A DNA stretch of 50,942 bases from Pseudomonadota bacterium. GTDB taxonomy: Bacteria; Desulfobacterota; S145-22. The notes below the pieces were generated by a model. It saw only the letters and a program-made list of their open reading frames with translations. It ran no database searches and was not told the origin of the DNA. A program made the translations under genes and the position numbers. Of this stretch, positions 1-8,655 are shown in pieces (position 1 is the first letter of the stretch; every line of letters starts with the position of its first letter). The stretch is from contig WGDA01000103.1 of assembly GCA_015493505.1 (NCBI GenBank), positions 1 to 50,942 of the forward strand, in the 5' to 3' direction.

Positions 1-225
1 CTCGACAAGAGCCTTTCCGCGAAAGGGGTTCAGATATATATCGGCACGGAGAGCAAGCTCGAGGACTTTCACGACTTGAGCCTGATTATGGCTTCATACA
101 CGAATGGTTCCTCAACCCTGGGGTCCTTAGGGGTTTTGGGGCCAACCCGGATGAATTATTCGAAGGTAATTCCCGTGGTGGACTATACCGCTGAGATTGT
201 CAGCGAGATATTACGACGGATGTGA
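1..225 (+). CDS. hrcA: Heat-inducible transcription repressor HrcA, C-terminal part (cut by window edge)
   Basis: Frame 1 is open from the first base to a TGA at 223-225 and encodes the last 74 residues of a longer protein. It carries the HrcA C-terminal signatures: a YIGTE segment, then a Gly-rich stretch leading into GVLGPTRMNY (the family GxxGPxRMxY motif) and a short helix. HrcA represses heat-shock operons by binding CIRCE operators, and GroEL helps it fold. It lies 16 bp upstream of grpE, the classic hrcA-grpE-dnaK order, so it is likely the first gene of this operon. Its DNA-binding domain and any CIRCE element would lie to the left of the window. Confidence 0.93.
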   Translation, partial: LDKSLSAKGVQIYIGTESKLEDFHDLSLIMASYTNGSSTLGSLGVLGPTRMNYSKVIPVVDYTAEIVSEILRRM

Positions 226-241
226 AAAGGAGAAGACAAGG

Positions 242-844
242 ATGAATAAGGAAGTCGAGGAAAAAAAAGAGAACGAAGCCATCAAGGTGGAGTTTTCTGA
301 CAAGGCAAAGAAACTGCGCGAGTTGAAAGGGAAAAAGGGCGAAGGGGGCGCGAAGGGAAAAGAAACCGAAAAACGGGAAAAAGACGAGAAGAAAAAGGAC
401 TGGGAAAAGGAATACAAGGAGTTGTACGAAAAGTATGTGCGCCTGCACGCCGAGTTCGACAACTTCAAAAAACGAATCACCAAAGACAAGGAAGAAGCCA
501 TACGGTTCGCCAATCAGACCCTGATTCAGGAGATTCTTCCTTTTGTGGACAACCTCGAACGCTCCCTGGAGCACGCTCATGAGGCGAAAAACATCGACGC
601 CCTGAAAGAAGGCATCGAAATGACCATCAGACACTTCCTCAAGGTTCTGGAGAAATATGGTCTGGAACCCATCAAGGCGGAAGGAGAGCCATTTGATCCA
701 AATATTCACGAGGCCATCATGCAGGTGGAAACGGACGAGGTGGAACCTGACAAAGTGGTCCAGGAACTGCAAAAGGGATACAAGCTTCACGGGCGCGTGA
801 TTCGTCCGGCAACCGTCACGGTTTCAAAAAAGAAAAATTCATAA
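242..844 (+). CDS. grpE: Nucleotide exchange factor GrpE
   Basis: This 200-residue protein releases ADP from DnaK in the cytoplasm. The first ~75 residues are very rich in Lys and Glu, as expected for the long GrpE coiled coil. The conserved core follows, including RLHAEFDNFKKRI, LPFVDNLERSLEH and the C-terminal beta domain with EPFDPNIHEAIM and KGYKLHGRVIRPATVTV. I chose ATG 242 because AAGGAGAAG lies 6-14 bases before it. An in-frame ATG at 197 would overlap hrcA and lacks a ribosome site. It lies between hrcA and dnaK and was probably co-transcribed with both. The charged N-terminal tail is longer than in many GrpE proteins. Confidence 0.96.
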   Translation: MNKEVEEKKENEAIKVEFSDKAKKLRELKGKKGEGGAKGKETEKREKDEKKKDWEKEYKELYEKYVRLHAEFDNFKKRITKDKEEAIRFANQTLIQEILPFVDNLERSLEHAHEAKNIDALKEGIEMTIRHFLKVLEKYGLEPIKAEGEPFDPNIHEAIMQVETDEVEPDKVVQELQKGYKLHGRVIRPATVTVSKKKNS

Positions 845-874
845 AAAAAACGAACTAATTAAAAGGAGGATAAC

Positions 875-2812
875 ATGGGAAAGGTAATAGGAATCGATTT
901 GGGAACCACAAACTCTTGCGTTGCCATCATGGAGGGTGGGGAAGCCAAGGTCTTGACCAACGCGGAAGGCGCGCGCACAACCCCATCCGTGGTGGCTTTC
1001 ACTGAAAAAGGGGAACGTCTCGTGGGGCAGGTGGCCAAACGTCAGGCCATCACGAACCCGGAGAACACTATTTTCGCCATCAAACGCCTGATCGGAAGGA
1101 AGTTCGAAGACCCGGAGGTCCAGAAGGACCTGGACATCCTGCCGTATAAAATCATCCGGGCGTCCAATGGGGACGCGTGGGTCAGCGTGCGTGGCAAGGA
1201 ATACAGCCCCCAGGAAATCTCCAGCATGATTTTGCAGAAGATGAAGCAGACAGCGGAAGATTACCTGGGAGAAAAGGTGACGGAAGCCATCATTACCGTC
1301 CCCGCCTATTTCAATGACAGCCAGCGTCAGGCTACGAAGGACGCCGGAAAGATTGCGGGTCTTGAGGTAAAAAGAATCATCAACGAACCCACGGCGGCAT
1401 CGCTCGCCTATGGACTGGACAAGAAGAAGGACGAGAAGATCGCGGTTTTCGACCTGGGTGGTGGAACCTTCGATATCTCGATCCTCGAAATCGGCGACGG
1501 CGTCTTCGAGGTTAAATCCACCAATGGCGACACCCATCTCGGTGGCGAGGATTTCGACCTGCGCATCATGGATTATCTCGCCGACGAGTTCAAGAAAGAC
1601 CAGGGTATCGACCTCAGAAACGACCGCATGGCCCTGCAGCGGTTGAAAGAGGCGGCGGAAAAAGCCAAGGTAGAACTTTCGAGCACCATGGAAACGGACA
1701 TCAACCTCCCGTTCATCACGGCGGACGCCAGCGGCCCGAAGCACCTGAACATCAAGCTGACGCGGGCGAAGCTGGAGAAGCTGGTGGAAGACCTGATTGA
1801 AAAGGTCGAGGAGCCGTGCCGCATCGCCCTGAAAGACGCGGGCCTGACGCCCCAGGATATCAACGAGGTCATCCTGGTGGGCGGTATGACCCGAATGCCG
1901 CGGGTGCAGCAGAAGGTCAAGGAAATCTTCGGCAAGGAACCCAACAAGAGCGTCAACCCGGATGAAGTGGTCGCCATCGGCGCGGCCATCCAGGCCGGAG
2001 TCCTGACCGGGGATGTCAAAGACGTGCTGCTTTTGGATGTTACCCCGCTTTCTCTCGGGATTGAAACACTGGGTGGCGTGATGACCAAGCTCATCGAGAA
2101 AAACACCACCATCCCGACCCGGAAAAGCCAGATTTTCTCCACGGCCGCGGACAACCAGACGGCCGTCACCATCCACGTGCTTCAGGGTGAGCGCGAAATG
2201 GCTCGGGACAACAAGACCCTGGGACGGTTCGAGCTGGTCGGCATTCCACCGGCACCCAGAGGGGTCCCGCAGATCGAGGTGACCTTCGACATCGACGCGA
2301 ACGGCATCGTCCATGTCTCCGCGAAAGACCTGGCGACCGGAAAGGAACAGTCCATCAAGATCACGGCTTCCAGCGGCTTGTCCAAGGAAGAGGTGGAAAA
2401 GATGATTCGCGACGCTGAGATGCACGCGGAGGAAGACCGGAAAAAGAAGGAGCTGATCGAGGCAAGGAACCAGCTCGACAGCCTGATCTACACAACGGAA
2501 AAGACCCTGAACGAGAACAAGGACACGCTCGACGAAGCTTCCAAATCCAACCTCGAGGCGGCCATCGAAAAGGCCAAAAAAGCAATGGAAACAGACAATG
2601 CCGAAGAGATTAAGAATGCCACTCAGGAACTGAGCAACGCCTCGCACAAACTCGCCGAGGCCATGTACGCCAAGGCGTCCCAGCAGCAGGCTGGCCAGCA
2701 GGGTGCCGGAACCGGTGGCGCGGCTGGTACCGGAGCGGGCCAGGCGGGCGCGTCCGGTTCTTCAGGCGACGGAGACGACGTCGTGGACGCGGATTTCGAG
2801 GAAGTGAAATAA
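875..2812 (+). CDS. dnaK: Molecular chaperone DnaK (Hsp70)
   Basis: A 645-residue Hsp70, the usual length. The ATPase domain opens with [12 protein letters not shown] and contains the FDLGGGTFD phosphate loop and [14 protein letters not shown]. The substrate-binding domain starts after the linker [16 protein letters not shown] helical lid follows, then a Gly/Ala/Gln-rich tail and the acidic end [12 protein letters not shown] typical of bacterial DnaK. The ATG follows a strong ribosome site, AAAGGAGGATAAC, the same 13 bases used by enolase at 8643-8655. DnaK folds client proteins with GrpE and a DnaJ. No full-length dnaJ follows here; the next gene is convergent. A strong terminator ends the unit. 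Confidence 0.98.
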   Translation: MGKVIGIDLGTTNSCVAIMEGGEAKVLTNAEGARTTPSVVAFTEKGERLVGQVAKRQAITNPENTIFAIKRLIGRKFEDPEVQKDLDILPYKIIRASNGDAWVSVRGKEYSPQEISSMILQKMKQTAEDYLGEKVTEAIITVPAYFNDSQRQATKDAGKIAGLEVKRIINEPTAASLAYGLDKKKDEKIAVFDLGGGTFDISILEIGDGVFEVKSTNGDTHLGGEDFDLRIMDYLADEFKKDQGIDLRNDRMALQRLKEAAEKAKVELSSTMETDINLPFITADASGPKHLNIKLTRAKLEKLVEDLIEKVEEPCRIALKDAGLTPQDINEVILVGGMTRMPRVQQKVKEIFGKEPNKSVNPDEVVAIGAAIQAGVLTGDVKDVLLLDVTPLSLGIETLGGVMTKLIEKNTTIPTRKSQIFSTAADNQTAVTIHVLQGEREMARDNKTLGRFELVGIPPAPRGVPQIEVTFDIDANGIVHVSAKDLATGKEQSIKITASSGLSKEEVEKMIRDAEMHAEEDRKKKELIEARNQLDSLIYTTEKTLNENKDTLDEASKSNLEAAIEKAKKAMETDNAEEIKNATQELSNASHKLAEAMYAKASQQQAGQQGAGTGGAAGTGAGQAGASGSSGDGDDVVDADFEEVK

Positions 2813-2840
2813 CGCTAAACCTGAAAGCATCGCGCATATA

Positions 2841-2876
2841 AAAAGGGGAGAGGTCTGTACCTCTCCCCTTTTTTGT
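2841..2876. terminator. Bidirectional intrinsic terminator between dnaK and the CBS-ACT gene
   Basis: A perfect hairpin has arms at 2841-2854 (AAAAGGGGAGAGGT) and 2859-2872 with a CTGT loop. It has a T run on the plus side and an A run on the other side. It can therefore stop dnaK transcripts on the plus strand and transcripts of the CBS-ACT gene arriving on the minus strand. Confidence 0.92.
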
Positions 2877-2920
2877 ATCTCTTGACTATTCCGGGCCCGC
2901 GGCCAGGAAAGTCTGAAAAT

Positions 2921-3571
2921 TTAAATGGGTTCTTCAAATCGAGATTTTACGGGAATCCCGATATCCATCAGGTCTTCCACAATTTCCGAAGCGTTTTCCT
3001 GATCAATCTTGATGTAAATGGTACTCTTCCCGCCTGCCGGCGTCTTCCGGTTCGTGACGATACTGAGGATGTTGGCACCGTGTTTCGAGATGATATGCGT
3101 GACGTTCGCCAGGGCGCCGGGCTTGTCTTCCAGGGACATTATCAGTTTGGAGCCCCGCACGTTCCCGCCCATGATTTCGATAAAGGCCTCAAAAAGGTCG
3201 GATTCCGTGATAATCCCCACGACCTTCCCTTCCTCCAAAACGGGCAATGACGCAATTTTATATTTTCTCATAAGTTTTGCGGCCACCTCGATGGGAGTAT
3301 CCGGCGTAACCGTGAGGGGATGTTTGGTCATGACCTCTGAAACAATCATCCGGGAAAGGATATAGTTCAATTCGTGAATCGACAGCTTCGACAGGTCCGG
3401 CGGGGCCGCCTCCATGATGTCACTCTTACTGACAATTCCAACAAGCCGATCGCCGTCAAGGACCGGAAGCCGCCGGATGTTGTGCTCCTCCATAATCTTT
3501 TTGGCGTCGTAGATATTGGTGTACTTCGTGACGGTCAACGGTTCTTTCGTCATAAAAACTGAAACATTCAT
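2921..3571 (-). CDS. CBS-pair and ACT domain protein (AcuB-like)
   Basis: A 216-residue protein with two CBS domains: residues ~1-60 with MTKEPLTV and RLPVLDGDRLVGIVSKSDI, and ~75-130 with MTKHPLTV and SLPVLEEGKVVGIITESDL. A C-terminal ACT-like domain follows (~140-205, EDKPGALANVTHIISKHGANI). CBS pairs bind adenine nucleotides and ACT domains bind amino acids or small ligands, so this is probably a cytoplasmic energy or metabolite sensor. The layout matches AcuB-type proteins, but no acetoin genes are nearby. It has its own promoter candidate (3611-3638) and converges on dnaK. The target is unknown. Confidence 0.85.
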   Translation of the reverse strand: MNVSVFMTKEPLTVTKYTNIYDAKKIMEEHNIRRLPVLDGDRLVGIVSKSDIMEAAPPDLSKLSIHELNYILSRMIVSEVMTKHPLTVTPDTPIEVAAKLMRKYKIASLPVLEEGKVVGIITESDLFEAFIEIMGGNVRGSKLIMSLEDKPGALANVTHIISKHGANILSIVTNRKTPAGGKSTIYIKIDQENASEIVEDLMDIGIPVKSRFEEPI

Positions 3572-3610
3572 CTCGCGCCCCCTCGCTTGAGTTTGCCCCC
3601 TTCACACGTC

Positions 3611-3638
3611 AGTTTACTACAGCCCGGGAACTTGTCAA
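3611..3638 (-). promoter_or_regulatory. Sigma-70-type promoter for the CBS-ACT gene
   Basis: On the minus strand TTGACA (3633-3638) is followed after 16 bp by TAAACT (3611-3616). Predicted transcription start is near 3604, about 33 bases before the ATG. The -35 is perfect and the -10 matches 4 of 6 positions. The -35 lies just past the stop codon of the matrixin gene. Confidence 0.55.
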
Positions 3639-3643
3639 TCAAA

Positions 3644-4435
3644 TCAGGCGGGATGGCCTCCACGGCGCCTGTAAAAAAATCGGCGAAAGCCCAGAGCCAG
3701 CATGAGCAGGAATATCCACAGGAAATTGATATCACCACTTCCGGGGGGAGGGCTGGTAGGAGAAATCGTCCCGCACCCGCTGCCACCTCCACCACCGCCC
3801 GTGTCTTCAGAAGGATTAATGGCATAGATGGCTTCGAGTCCCGCTTTATCATCCGGCTCAAGGGTCCTCTTTTTCGTTTCACCATAATCCATGTACCCAT
3901 ACATGGTCTCTTCGCTGTCCTCTTTGGCGTAGAGGTCGTCAAGCCCACAGAGATGCCCCACCTCATGGGTCATGGCGTTCTGAATATCCATCTTGTCGGG
4001 CGCGCCGTCCGTCGCCCAGTGGTAGAAGGTGTTCAGAACGATATCCACATCCTTTATCCTTCCGTCATCGGATGAATAGAAGATATAAGCCTGGCCAATC
4101 ACATCAGGCCCTGAAACATGTTTTCCCATTATGACACAGTTTTCCCCGTCATACGCGGGTTCTGTGCTGTCGGTTGGGCCCACGTAAGCAAAGGTTATGG
4201 AGGCGTTTTTTACCGCCTGCCAAGCGGCAAAGGCGTTTTTCACCGCCTGCTGAAACTGCCCCGCGGGAACAGTAGTCGTCTTCATGTTAATTTTGAAAGA
4301 AACGGGAAAATCATCGCGGCTCCAGTGAAGGACATTTCCGTTCTCATCATGCTCCAGCTTATAGGCGTGGCCAAACGGCGCCAGGGTAAAAAAGAAACCG
4401 GCCATCAAGAGGAAAATCCAAAGAAAACGCTTCAT
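3644..4435 (-). CDS. Secreted matrixin-like zinc metalloprotease with C-terminal membrane/sorting tail
   Basis: A 263-residue protein with an N-terminal signal peptide (hydrophobic residues ~5-20). The metzincin zinc site is HEVGHLCGLDD at 157-167 (HExxHxxGxxD, Asp as third ligand), followed by a candidate Met-turn at MYGYMDYG (~178-185). Such enzymes cleave proteins outside the cytoplasm. After residue 210 there is a Gly-run linker, a lone Cys (C221), a Pro/Ser segment, one hydrophobic helix (~237-250) and an Arg-rich end. This tripartite tail resembles CTERM-type sorting signals. Its ATG overlaps the stop of the upstream exported-protein gene by 4 bp (ATGA), so the two are translationally coupled. 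Confidence 0.85.
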   Translation of the reverse strand: MKRFLWIFLLMAGFFFTLAPFGHAYKLEHDENGNVLHWSRDDFPVSFKINMKTTTVPAGQFQQAVKNAFAAWQAVKNASITFAYVGPTDSTEPAYDGENCVIMGKHVSGPDVIGQAYIFYSSDDGRIKDVDIVLNTFYHWATDGAPDKMDIQNAMTHEVGHLCGLDDLYAKEDSEETMYGYMDYGETKKRTLEPDDKAGLEAIYAINPSEDTGGGGGGSGCGTISPTSPPPGSGDINFLWIFLLMLALGFRRFFYRRRGGHPA

Positions 4436-5004
4436 GGCCTGTTCCCCCGCAGTGCGCGAATATGTTGGATAAAGGCCTGTAACGGAACGCCCTGATTGTT
4501 ACCGGCCGTCTCTCTCAATGACTTTATCAGGGTTCCGGGCCGCGTGGACAACAGGGCCTCTGGAACCACGACCTCGCCTTCCGGCGACGTGACGACGAAA
4601 AAGACCCCATCCATATCATCGAGCACCTGATAACCGGTCATGCCTTCCACAAGAAAGAGGATTCCTTTTTGGCCTTTTGGCAGGCGCACCCCGTGAGATA
4701 CCCGCAGCCCGATTTTTCCCACGACCCCGCCATCATACTCCACCGTGATTTCCCGGCTGGAAACCTGTCCGGCCAAAACCCTTTCCACTCGAAGGCGCGC
4801 CCGGGTCTTAATCACCTTGTTTTCCCAATAGCAGGTCTTCTGAACAGGAACCGCCATCACGATGGTATCGGCGTTGGCTGCCAGCGTCGTCAGAGGTACC
4901 GCCCGGACCGCTCCGGGAAACACCCACGACAGAAAAAAGAGCACTCCCGCGACAACCATCCAGCGGTTTTTATGGATTGTGCGAATCCTTTGAAATCGCC
5001 CCAT
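4432..5004 (-). CDS. Exported protein of unknown function, paired with the matrixin
   Basis: A 190-residue protein with a basic N-terminus, a hydrophobic segment (~16-34) and a likely signal peptidase site after AVRA. The mature part looks beta-rich, with two nearby segments of alternating hydrophobic residues (ITVEYDGGVVGKIGLRV, GILFLVEG), and has a single Cys. I do not recognise a named family. The ribosome site GGAGGAGAG precedes the ATG. The gene is 4-bp coupled to the matrixin, so it is plausibly a partner, inhibitor or propeptide-like factor of the protease; that role is inferred from position alone. Confidence 0.7.
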   Translation of the reverse strand: MGRFQRIRTIHKNRWMVVAGVLFFLSWVFPGAVRAVPLTTLAANADTIVMAVPVQKTCYWENKVIKTRARLRVERVLAGQVSSREITVEYDGGVVGKIGLRVSHGVRLPKGQKGILFLVEGMTGYQVLDDMDGVFFVVTSPEGEVVVPEALLSTRPGTLIKSLRETAGNNQGVPLQAFIQHIRALRGNRP

Positions 5005-5017
5005 TCTCTCCTCCGAA

Positions 5018-5635
5018 TCAGTCCTGCGCGGCCGCTTTCAACCTCCCAACAATCATCTCTCCCATGACCACCACGTCCTCCAGCTCGAGATAGTGATCGA
5101 TCGAGGCGTCAAAAAGCATCTTTCCCGCCGCTGGAAATTCCTCGTCTCCCTTCCACAGGACGAGGGTTACGGGAATCCTGGGAAATATCTGAAACGTGTA
5201 GGCGGCGTCTCCCAGCAGGGCCGGCACCCCCTGGTGCGCCTCCGCCGCCTTTTTAAAAGCCTCCAGATCCTCGCCAAAGGCCTGGAGAAACGGCAGGATT
5301 ACCCGTCTCCGGAACACGCCGGCGTAAGAAAGACCCCCCGGGATTTCCCCATAAGTGATGAATTTCTTGACGTTGGGAAACCCGTCAGCAAGAAGGATAT
5401 AGTGTAACATCACCCCCTTGGAGACAAGGGAGATCACGGATTCATCGGGAGACCGAAAGTCACAGGTTTCCGGATCGATATAGTAGGTCTTCCCGAAAAA
5501 GGGGAGTTCGATCCCCTTTTCGGGAGAGTAGGCAAAACCGCCGTTTCCCGCCTGCCGGGGCAGGTCTGCCCCTTTGAGTTTTTCGCAGGCGATTTCGACC
5601 GCCTGCCGATATCCTTCCTGTTTAGGAAGTCCCAT
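5018..5635 (-). CDS. DUF3786 family protein
   Basis: A 205-residue soluble protein. Features matching the DUF3786 family as I know it are a central GVMLHYILLADG helix, the segment FITYGEIPGGLSYAGVFRRRVI and a C-terminal MLFDASIDHYLELEDVVVMGEMI. The family is common in anaerobes (sulfate reducers, acetogens, methanogens), and its biochemical role is not established. A good ribosome site (AAAGGAGAA) lies before the ATG. It lies 20 bp downstream of rpe and 13 bp upstream of the exported-protein gene, so it is in the same minus-strand unit. Confidence 0.75.
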   Translation of the reverse strand: MGLPKQEGYRQAVEIACEKLKGADLPRQAGNGGFAYSPEKGIELPFFGKTYYIDPETCDFRSPDESVISLVSKGVMLHYILLADGFPNVKKFITYGEIPGGLSYAGVFRRRVILPFLQAFGEDLEAFKKAAEAHQGVPALLGDAAYTFQIFPRIPVTLVLWKGDEEFPAAGKMLFDASIDHYLELEDVVVMGEMIVGRLKAAAQD

Positions 5636-5655
5636 GCCCTTTCTCCTTTAACCGT

Positions 5656-6321
5656 TCAGACAGACAAGGCGTGCGCGAGGCTCACCTCTTCTTTTAACTT
5701 TTCGATTGTCGCGTGATAATCCGGGGCCTTGAAGATTCCGGAGCCGACCACAAACCGGGTTGCTCCGGCCCGGGCGACTTCCCGGATATTGGCCACCTTC
5801 ACGCCCCCGTCCACCTCGAGGACGATCTCACGGCCACTCTCATTGATCTTCTCCCGAATCTTCCGAACCTTGCGCAAGACTTCGGGGATCATCTTCTGCC
5901 CTCCGAACCCGGGGTTCACCGTCATCACCAGAATCACGTCAATAAAGGGGATTACCGGGTAAATCATCTCCGCGGGGGTTGCCGGGTTCAGGGAGACACC
6001 CGCCCTGGCACCCGCGTCACGGATGTCCGTCAAGAGCTTGTGCAGATGGCGGGTGGCCTCCACGTGCACGGTAATCACTTCGCATCCGACCTCGGAAAAC
6101 GCTGCCACGTATCGCTCGGGCGTTTCAACCATCAGGTGCGCGTCCATCGGGCGCGAGACCTTTCCGAGGGATCGAATCACCGGAGGGCCAAACGTCAGGT
6201 TCGGCACGAAATGGCCGTCCATCACGTCCAGGTGAATCCGGTCGGTGCCCGCCGCGATCACCGCGCTGACCTCTTCCCGTAACCTGGAAAAATCCGCTGA
6301 GAGAATCGATGCCGAGATCAT
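5656..6321 (-). CDS. rpe: Ribulose-phosphate 3-epimerase
   Basis: A 221-residue TIM-barrel enzyme that interconverts ribulose-5-phosphate and xylulose-5-phosphate in the pentose phosphate pathway. Visible motifs are SASILSADFSRL at the N-terminus, IHLDVMDGHFVPNLTFGP with the catalytic Asp and metal His, MDAHLMVE, MTVNPGFGGQ and EVDGGV with the second catalytic Asp. I chose ATG 6321 because the homology begins there and GAGGAG precedes it. A longer open frame to 6438 only mirrors the overlapping rsmB end. The start overlaps the rsmB stop by 4 bp. Confidence 0.96.
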   Translation of the reverse strand: MISASILSADFSRLREEVSAVIAAGTDRIHLDVMDGHFVPNLTFGPPVIRSLGKVSRPMDAHLMVETPERYVAAFSEVGCEVITVHVEATRHLHKLLTDIRDAGARAGVSLNPATPAEMIYPVIPFIDVILVMTVNPGFGGQKMIPEVLRKVRKIREKINESGREIVLEVDGGVKVANIREVARAGATRFVVGSGIFKAPDYHATIEKLKEEVSLAHALSV

Positions 6322-7667
6322 GCCGTTCTCCTCAGGCGCGCGCAGAAAAACCCATCCATCCCACCCCGGTGGGGAAAAGACCGAAACATCCCGTTTTCTA
6401 CGTACGCCTCGCCTTCCGGGGCAAGAAACAAAGCGCAATTTTCTGCCTCAAACTCCCTGTGATGGGCCAGAAACCTCGATATCATCTCTTCTCCCTCTTC
6501 CCGTTCCAGGCTGCAGGTGCTGTAAATTATCGCGCCCCCTCTCTTCACAAGGGGAGCGGCGGCCGACAGAAGCTGCCACTGAATCTCCACCAGGCGTCCG
6601 ATATCCCCTTCCTCCAAGCGCCATTTCCTCTCCGGGTGCCGCCTCAGCACCCCCGTATTGGAACAAGGCGCGTCCAGCAAGACTTTATCAAAAATAGGGT
6701 GTTTTGCAAGGGGTGGCCTCTCGGCCCTCGCGGCCACAGTGAACGGGGGGGTAAATCCCAGCCGGACCGCCCCGGCACCTAACTGCCGCAGCTTCCTGGC
6801 AATGGGATCGAAACATATTAGGCGCGTATCTCCTTCGGAAAGCTCCAGAAGCTCCAGGGCCTTCACACCTATGCCCGCGCAGGCGTCCAGAATCCACTCG
6901 CCGGGGCGTGGAGCGACGATCTCTCCCACGAGCTGGGATGCCTCGTCCTGGATGGTTACGAGCCCCTTCTCCAGCCAGTCACTGCCGAAGACCGCCGATA
7001 GAGGGGTCACGGAAAGGCCCTGACCGGCGATTTTGGTGGGAATGACCCGCGCTTCCTGAAACGCGGGCAGTCTCCGGGCTTCAGTGAGCAGGGTGTCCCG
7101 CGTGGTTTTGTGTTGATTGACACGCAGGGTTGCGGGAGGTGGCTGGTTGTTGGCAAGACACAGGGCCTCCGCCTCGGTGTATCCATAGGCGTCGACCCAT
7201 CGCCTGACAAGCCAGAGGGGGTGAGACACCCGAAGGGACAGCGCCTCCGCCGAACGCTCCCCGGGAAGCTGCTGCAGCAAGGTTTCCCCATTTTCAGCGA
7301 GCTGGCGGAGAATCGCGTTGACAAACCCTCCCCCGCCCGCTCCTCTCCGGGATTTGGCAAGGGCGACCGCCGTGGAAACGGCCGCGTGTGGCGGAATCTT
7401 CGAAAGGAAGAGAATCTGGTAGGCCCCCAACCTCAACAGGTTCAACGTGAAAGGGTCGATCTTTTCAATGGGGCGGCGTGAAGCCTGGCGAATCGCCCAG
7501 TCCAGCGTCAAGCGCCATCGCTGCACGCCATACACGAGATCCACCAGCAGGCGGCGATCCCTTTGCTGAAAGCGAGCCATGGCGGCCGCCAGAAGCGGCG
7601 CCGCGAAGGCGTGATTCCGTTCTATCTTAAGGAGGATGTTTAAGGCCGCGCGACGAACCGTTTTCAC
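6318..7667 (-). CDS. rsmB: 16S rRNA (cytosine-967-C5)-methyltransferase RsmB
   Basis: A 449-residue enzyme with an N-terminal NusB-like RNA-binding domain (~1-135) and a C-terminal Rossmann methyltransferase domain. Motifs include DACAGIGVKALELLE for SAM binding, DAPCSNTGVLRRHPE (PC catalytic motif) and IIYSTCSLEREEGE carrying the nucleophilic Cys. It methylates C967 of 16S rRNA in the cytoplasm. It starts with GTG at 7665-7667, overlapping the htpX stop (GTGA), and its end overlaps rpe. Translational coupling across htpX-rsmB-rpe is therefore likely. Length is normal for the family. Confidence 0.95.
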   Translation of the reverse strand: MKTVRRAALNILLKIERNHAFAAPLLAAAMARFQQRDRRLLVDLVYGVQRWRLTLDWAIRQASRRPIEKIDPFTLNLLRLGAYQILFLSKIPPHAAVSTAVALAKSRRGAGGGGFVNAILRQLAENGETLLQQLPGERSAEALSLRVSHPLWLVRRWVDAYGYTEAEALCLANNQPPPATLRVNQHKTTRDTLLTEARRLPAFQEARVIPTKIAGQGLSVTPLSAVFGSDWLEKGLVTIQDEASQLVGEIVAPRPGEWILDACAGIGVKALELLELSEGDTRLICFDPIARKLRQLGAGAVRLGFTPPFTVAARAERPPLAKHPIFDKVLLDAPCSNTGVLRRHPERKWRLEEGDIGRLVEIQWQLLSAAAPLVKRGGAIIYSTCSLEREEGEEMISRFLAHHREFEAENCALFLAPEGEAYVENGMFRSFPHRGGMDGFFCARLRRTA

Positions 7668-8509
7668 ATGGTCATCCCCTCGAGACGGCGGACACGCTCC
7701 TCGATGGGGGGATGGGTCTGGAACAGGCCGGCAATGCCCCCGCTCTTCAGGGGGTTGACGATAAACATGTGCGAGGTGCTGGGGTTGACCGACTGGAAAG
7801 GAATACGCTTGGCGTAGGCATCCAGTTTCTTCAGCGCGTTGGCGAGATACCGTGGGTTTCCTGAAATTCTCGCGCCGCCTTCATCCGCCAGATACTCCCG
7901 GGATCTGGAAATGGCCATCTGGATCAGCAGGGCGGCCAGTGAGGCGACAATGCTCACAATCAGGACCACAAATATGTTTCCGCCCCCTTCGTCATCATCC
8001 CCGAACCCGCCGAAGATGGCGCCAAACCGCGCCATGGAGGCGAGGAAAGAGATGGCCCCCGCGAAGGTGGCGGCGATGGTGCCAATCAGGATATCCCGAT
8101 GCTTGATATGCGTCAGCTCGTGGCCCAGCACCCCGGAAAGTTCCTCCATGGTAAGAAGGTTCAGGGCGCCCGTCGTGACGGCAACCGCCGCATGGGACGG
8201 GTTTCGGCCAGTCGCGAAGGCGTTGGGAGAATCGTTTGGAATGATGTACACCTTCGGCATGGGCAGCTCCGCCCGCTGGGCGAGCCCACGGACCAGGTTG
8301 TAGAGCTCTGGCGCGTCCGCCTCTGTGACGGGCTGGGCCTTGTACATGGACAGAACCAGCTTGTCGCTGTACCAGTAGGAAAAGAAGTTCATGCCAGCCG
8401 CGATAATAAAGGCCACCAGGGCCCCAGTGCGGCCTCCAAACAGGCTCCCCAGCCACACAAAAAGAATGGTCAGCACGGCCATCAGGAAAAACGTTTTGGC
8501 CTGATTCAT
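7664..8509 (-). CDS. htpX: Membrane zinc protease HtpX
   Basis: A 281-residue M48-family protease of the inner membrane that degrades misfolded membrane proteins. It has two N-terminal membrane helices (~5-40), the zinc motif HELTHIKHRD, two further hydrophobic segments either side of a Gly/Asp-rich loop (GGFGDDDEGGGN), and the downstream Glu ligand region EYLADEGGARI. The ATG follows GGAGGC. It leads the minus-strand unit and diverges from enolase. The shared intergenic region holds a perfect 19-bp palindrome that could regulate both genes. Confidence 0.95.
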   Translation of the reverse strand: MNQAKTFFLMAVLTILFVWLGSLFGGRTGALVAFIIAAGMNFFSYWYSDKLVLSMYKAQPVTEADAPELYNLVRGLAQRAELPMPKVYIIPNDSPNAFATGRNPSHAAVAVTTGALNLLTMEELSGVLGHELTHIKHRDILIGTIAATFAGAISFLASMARFGAIFGGFGDDDEGGGNIFVVLIVSIVASLAALLIQMAISRSREYLADEGGARISGNPRYLANALKKLDAYAKRIPFQSVNPSTSHMFIVNPLKSGGIAGLFQTHPPIEERVRRLEGMTM

Positions 8510-8556
8510 AAAATTGCCTCCGGAAAAGTTTCACGCTTTTTGTGTGTTATAAGGTA

Positions 8557-8575
8557 ACAATCACCTGGTGATTGT
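8557..8575. promoter_or_regulatory. Perfect 19-bp palindrome between htpX and eno (candidate operator)
   Basis: The arms are ACAATCACC and GGTGATTGT with a single central T. It lies directly upstream of the -35 of the enolase promoter candidate, and in the upstream region of divergent htpX. No T run follows, so it does not look like a terminator. The shape and position suggest a dimeric repressor or activator site; the regulator is unknown. Confidence 0.6.
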
Positions 8576-8580
8576 CAAGA

Positions 8581-8609
8581 TTGACAAGTCTTCACGTATT
8601 TAATAAAGT
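8581..8609 (+). promoter_or_regulatory. Sigma-70-type promoter for enolase
   Basis: TTGACA (8581-8586), 17 bp, TAAAGT (8604-8609). The predicted start near 8616 gives a ~40-base leader. That leader shows no riboswitch fold. The palindrome at 8557-8575 ends 5 bp before the -35. Confidence 0.6.
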
Positions 8610-8655
8610 AACTTCATCAATCTGCAATCACTCAAACCTTATAAAGGAGGATAAC

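Noticed and set aside
845-874. CIRCE operator before dnaK
   Set aside because: No TTAGCACTC/GAGTGCTAA pair is present here; a CIRCE element would be expected upstream of hrcA, outside the window.
839-2647. 602-residue open frame antisense to dnaK
   Set aside because: It mirrors the codon pattern of dnaK on the other strand; the product has no recognisable domain and there is no ribosome site or operon context.
8610-8655. Fluoride aptamer in the enolase leader itself
   Set aside because: I looked for it because enolase can be fluoride-regulated, but there is no GGNGAUG...UGAUG pattern and no terminator before the GTG start.
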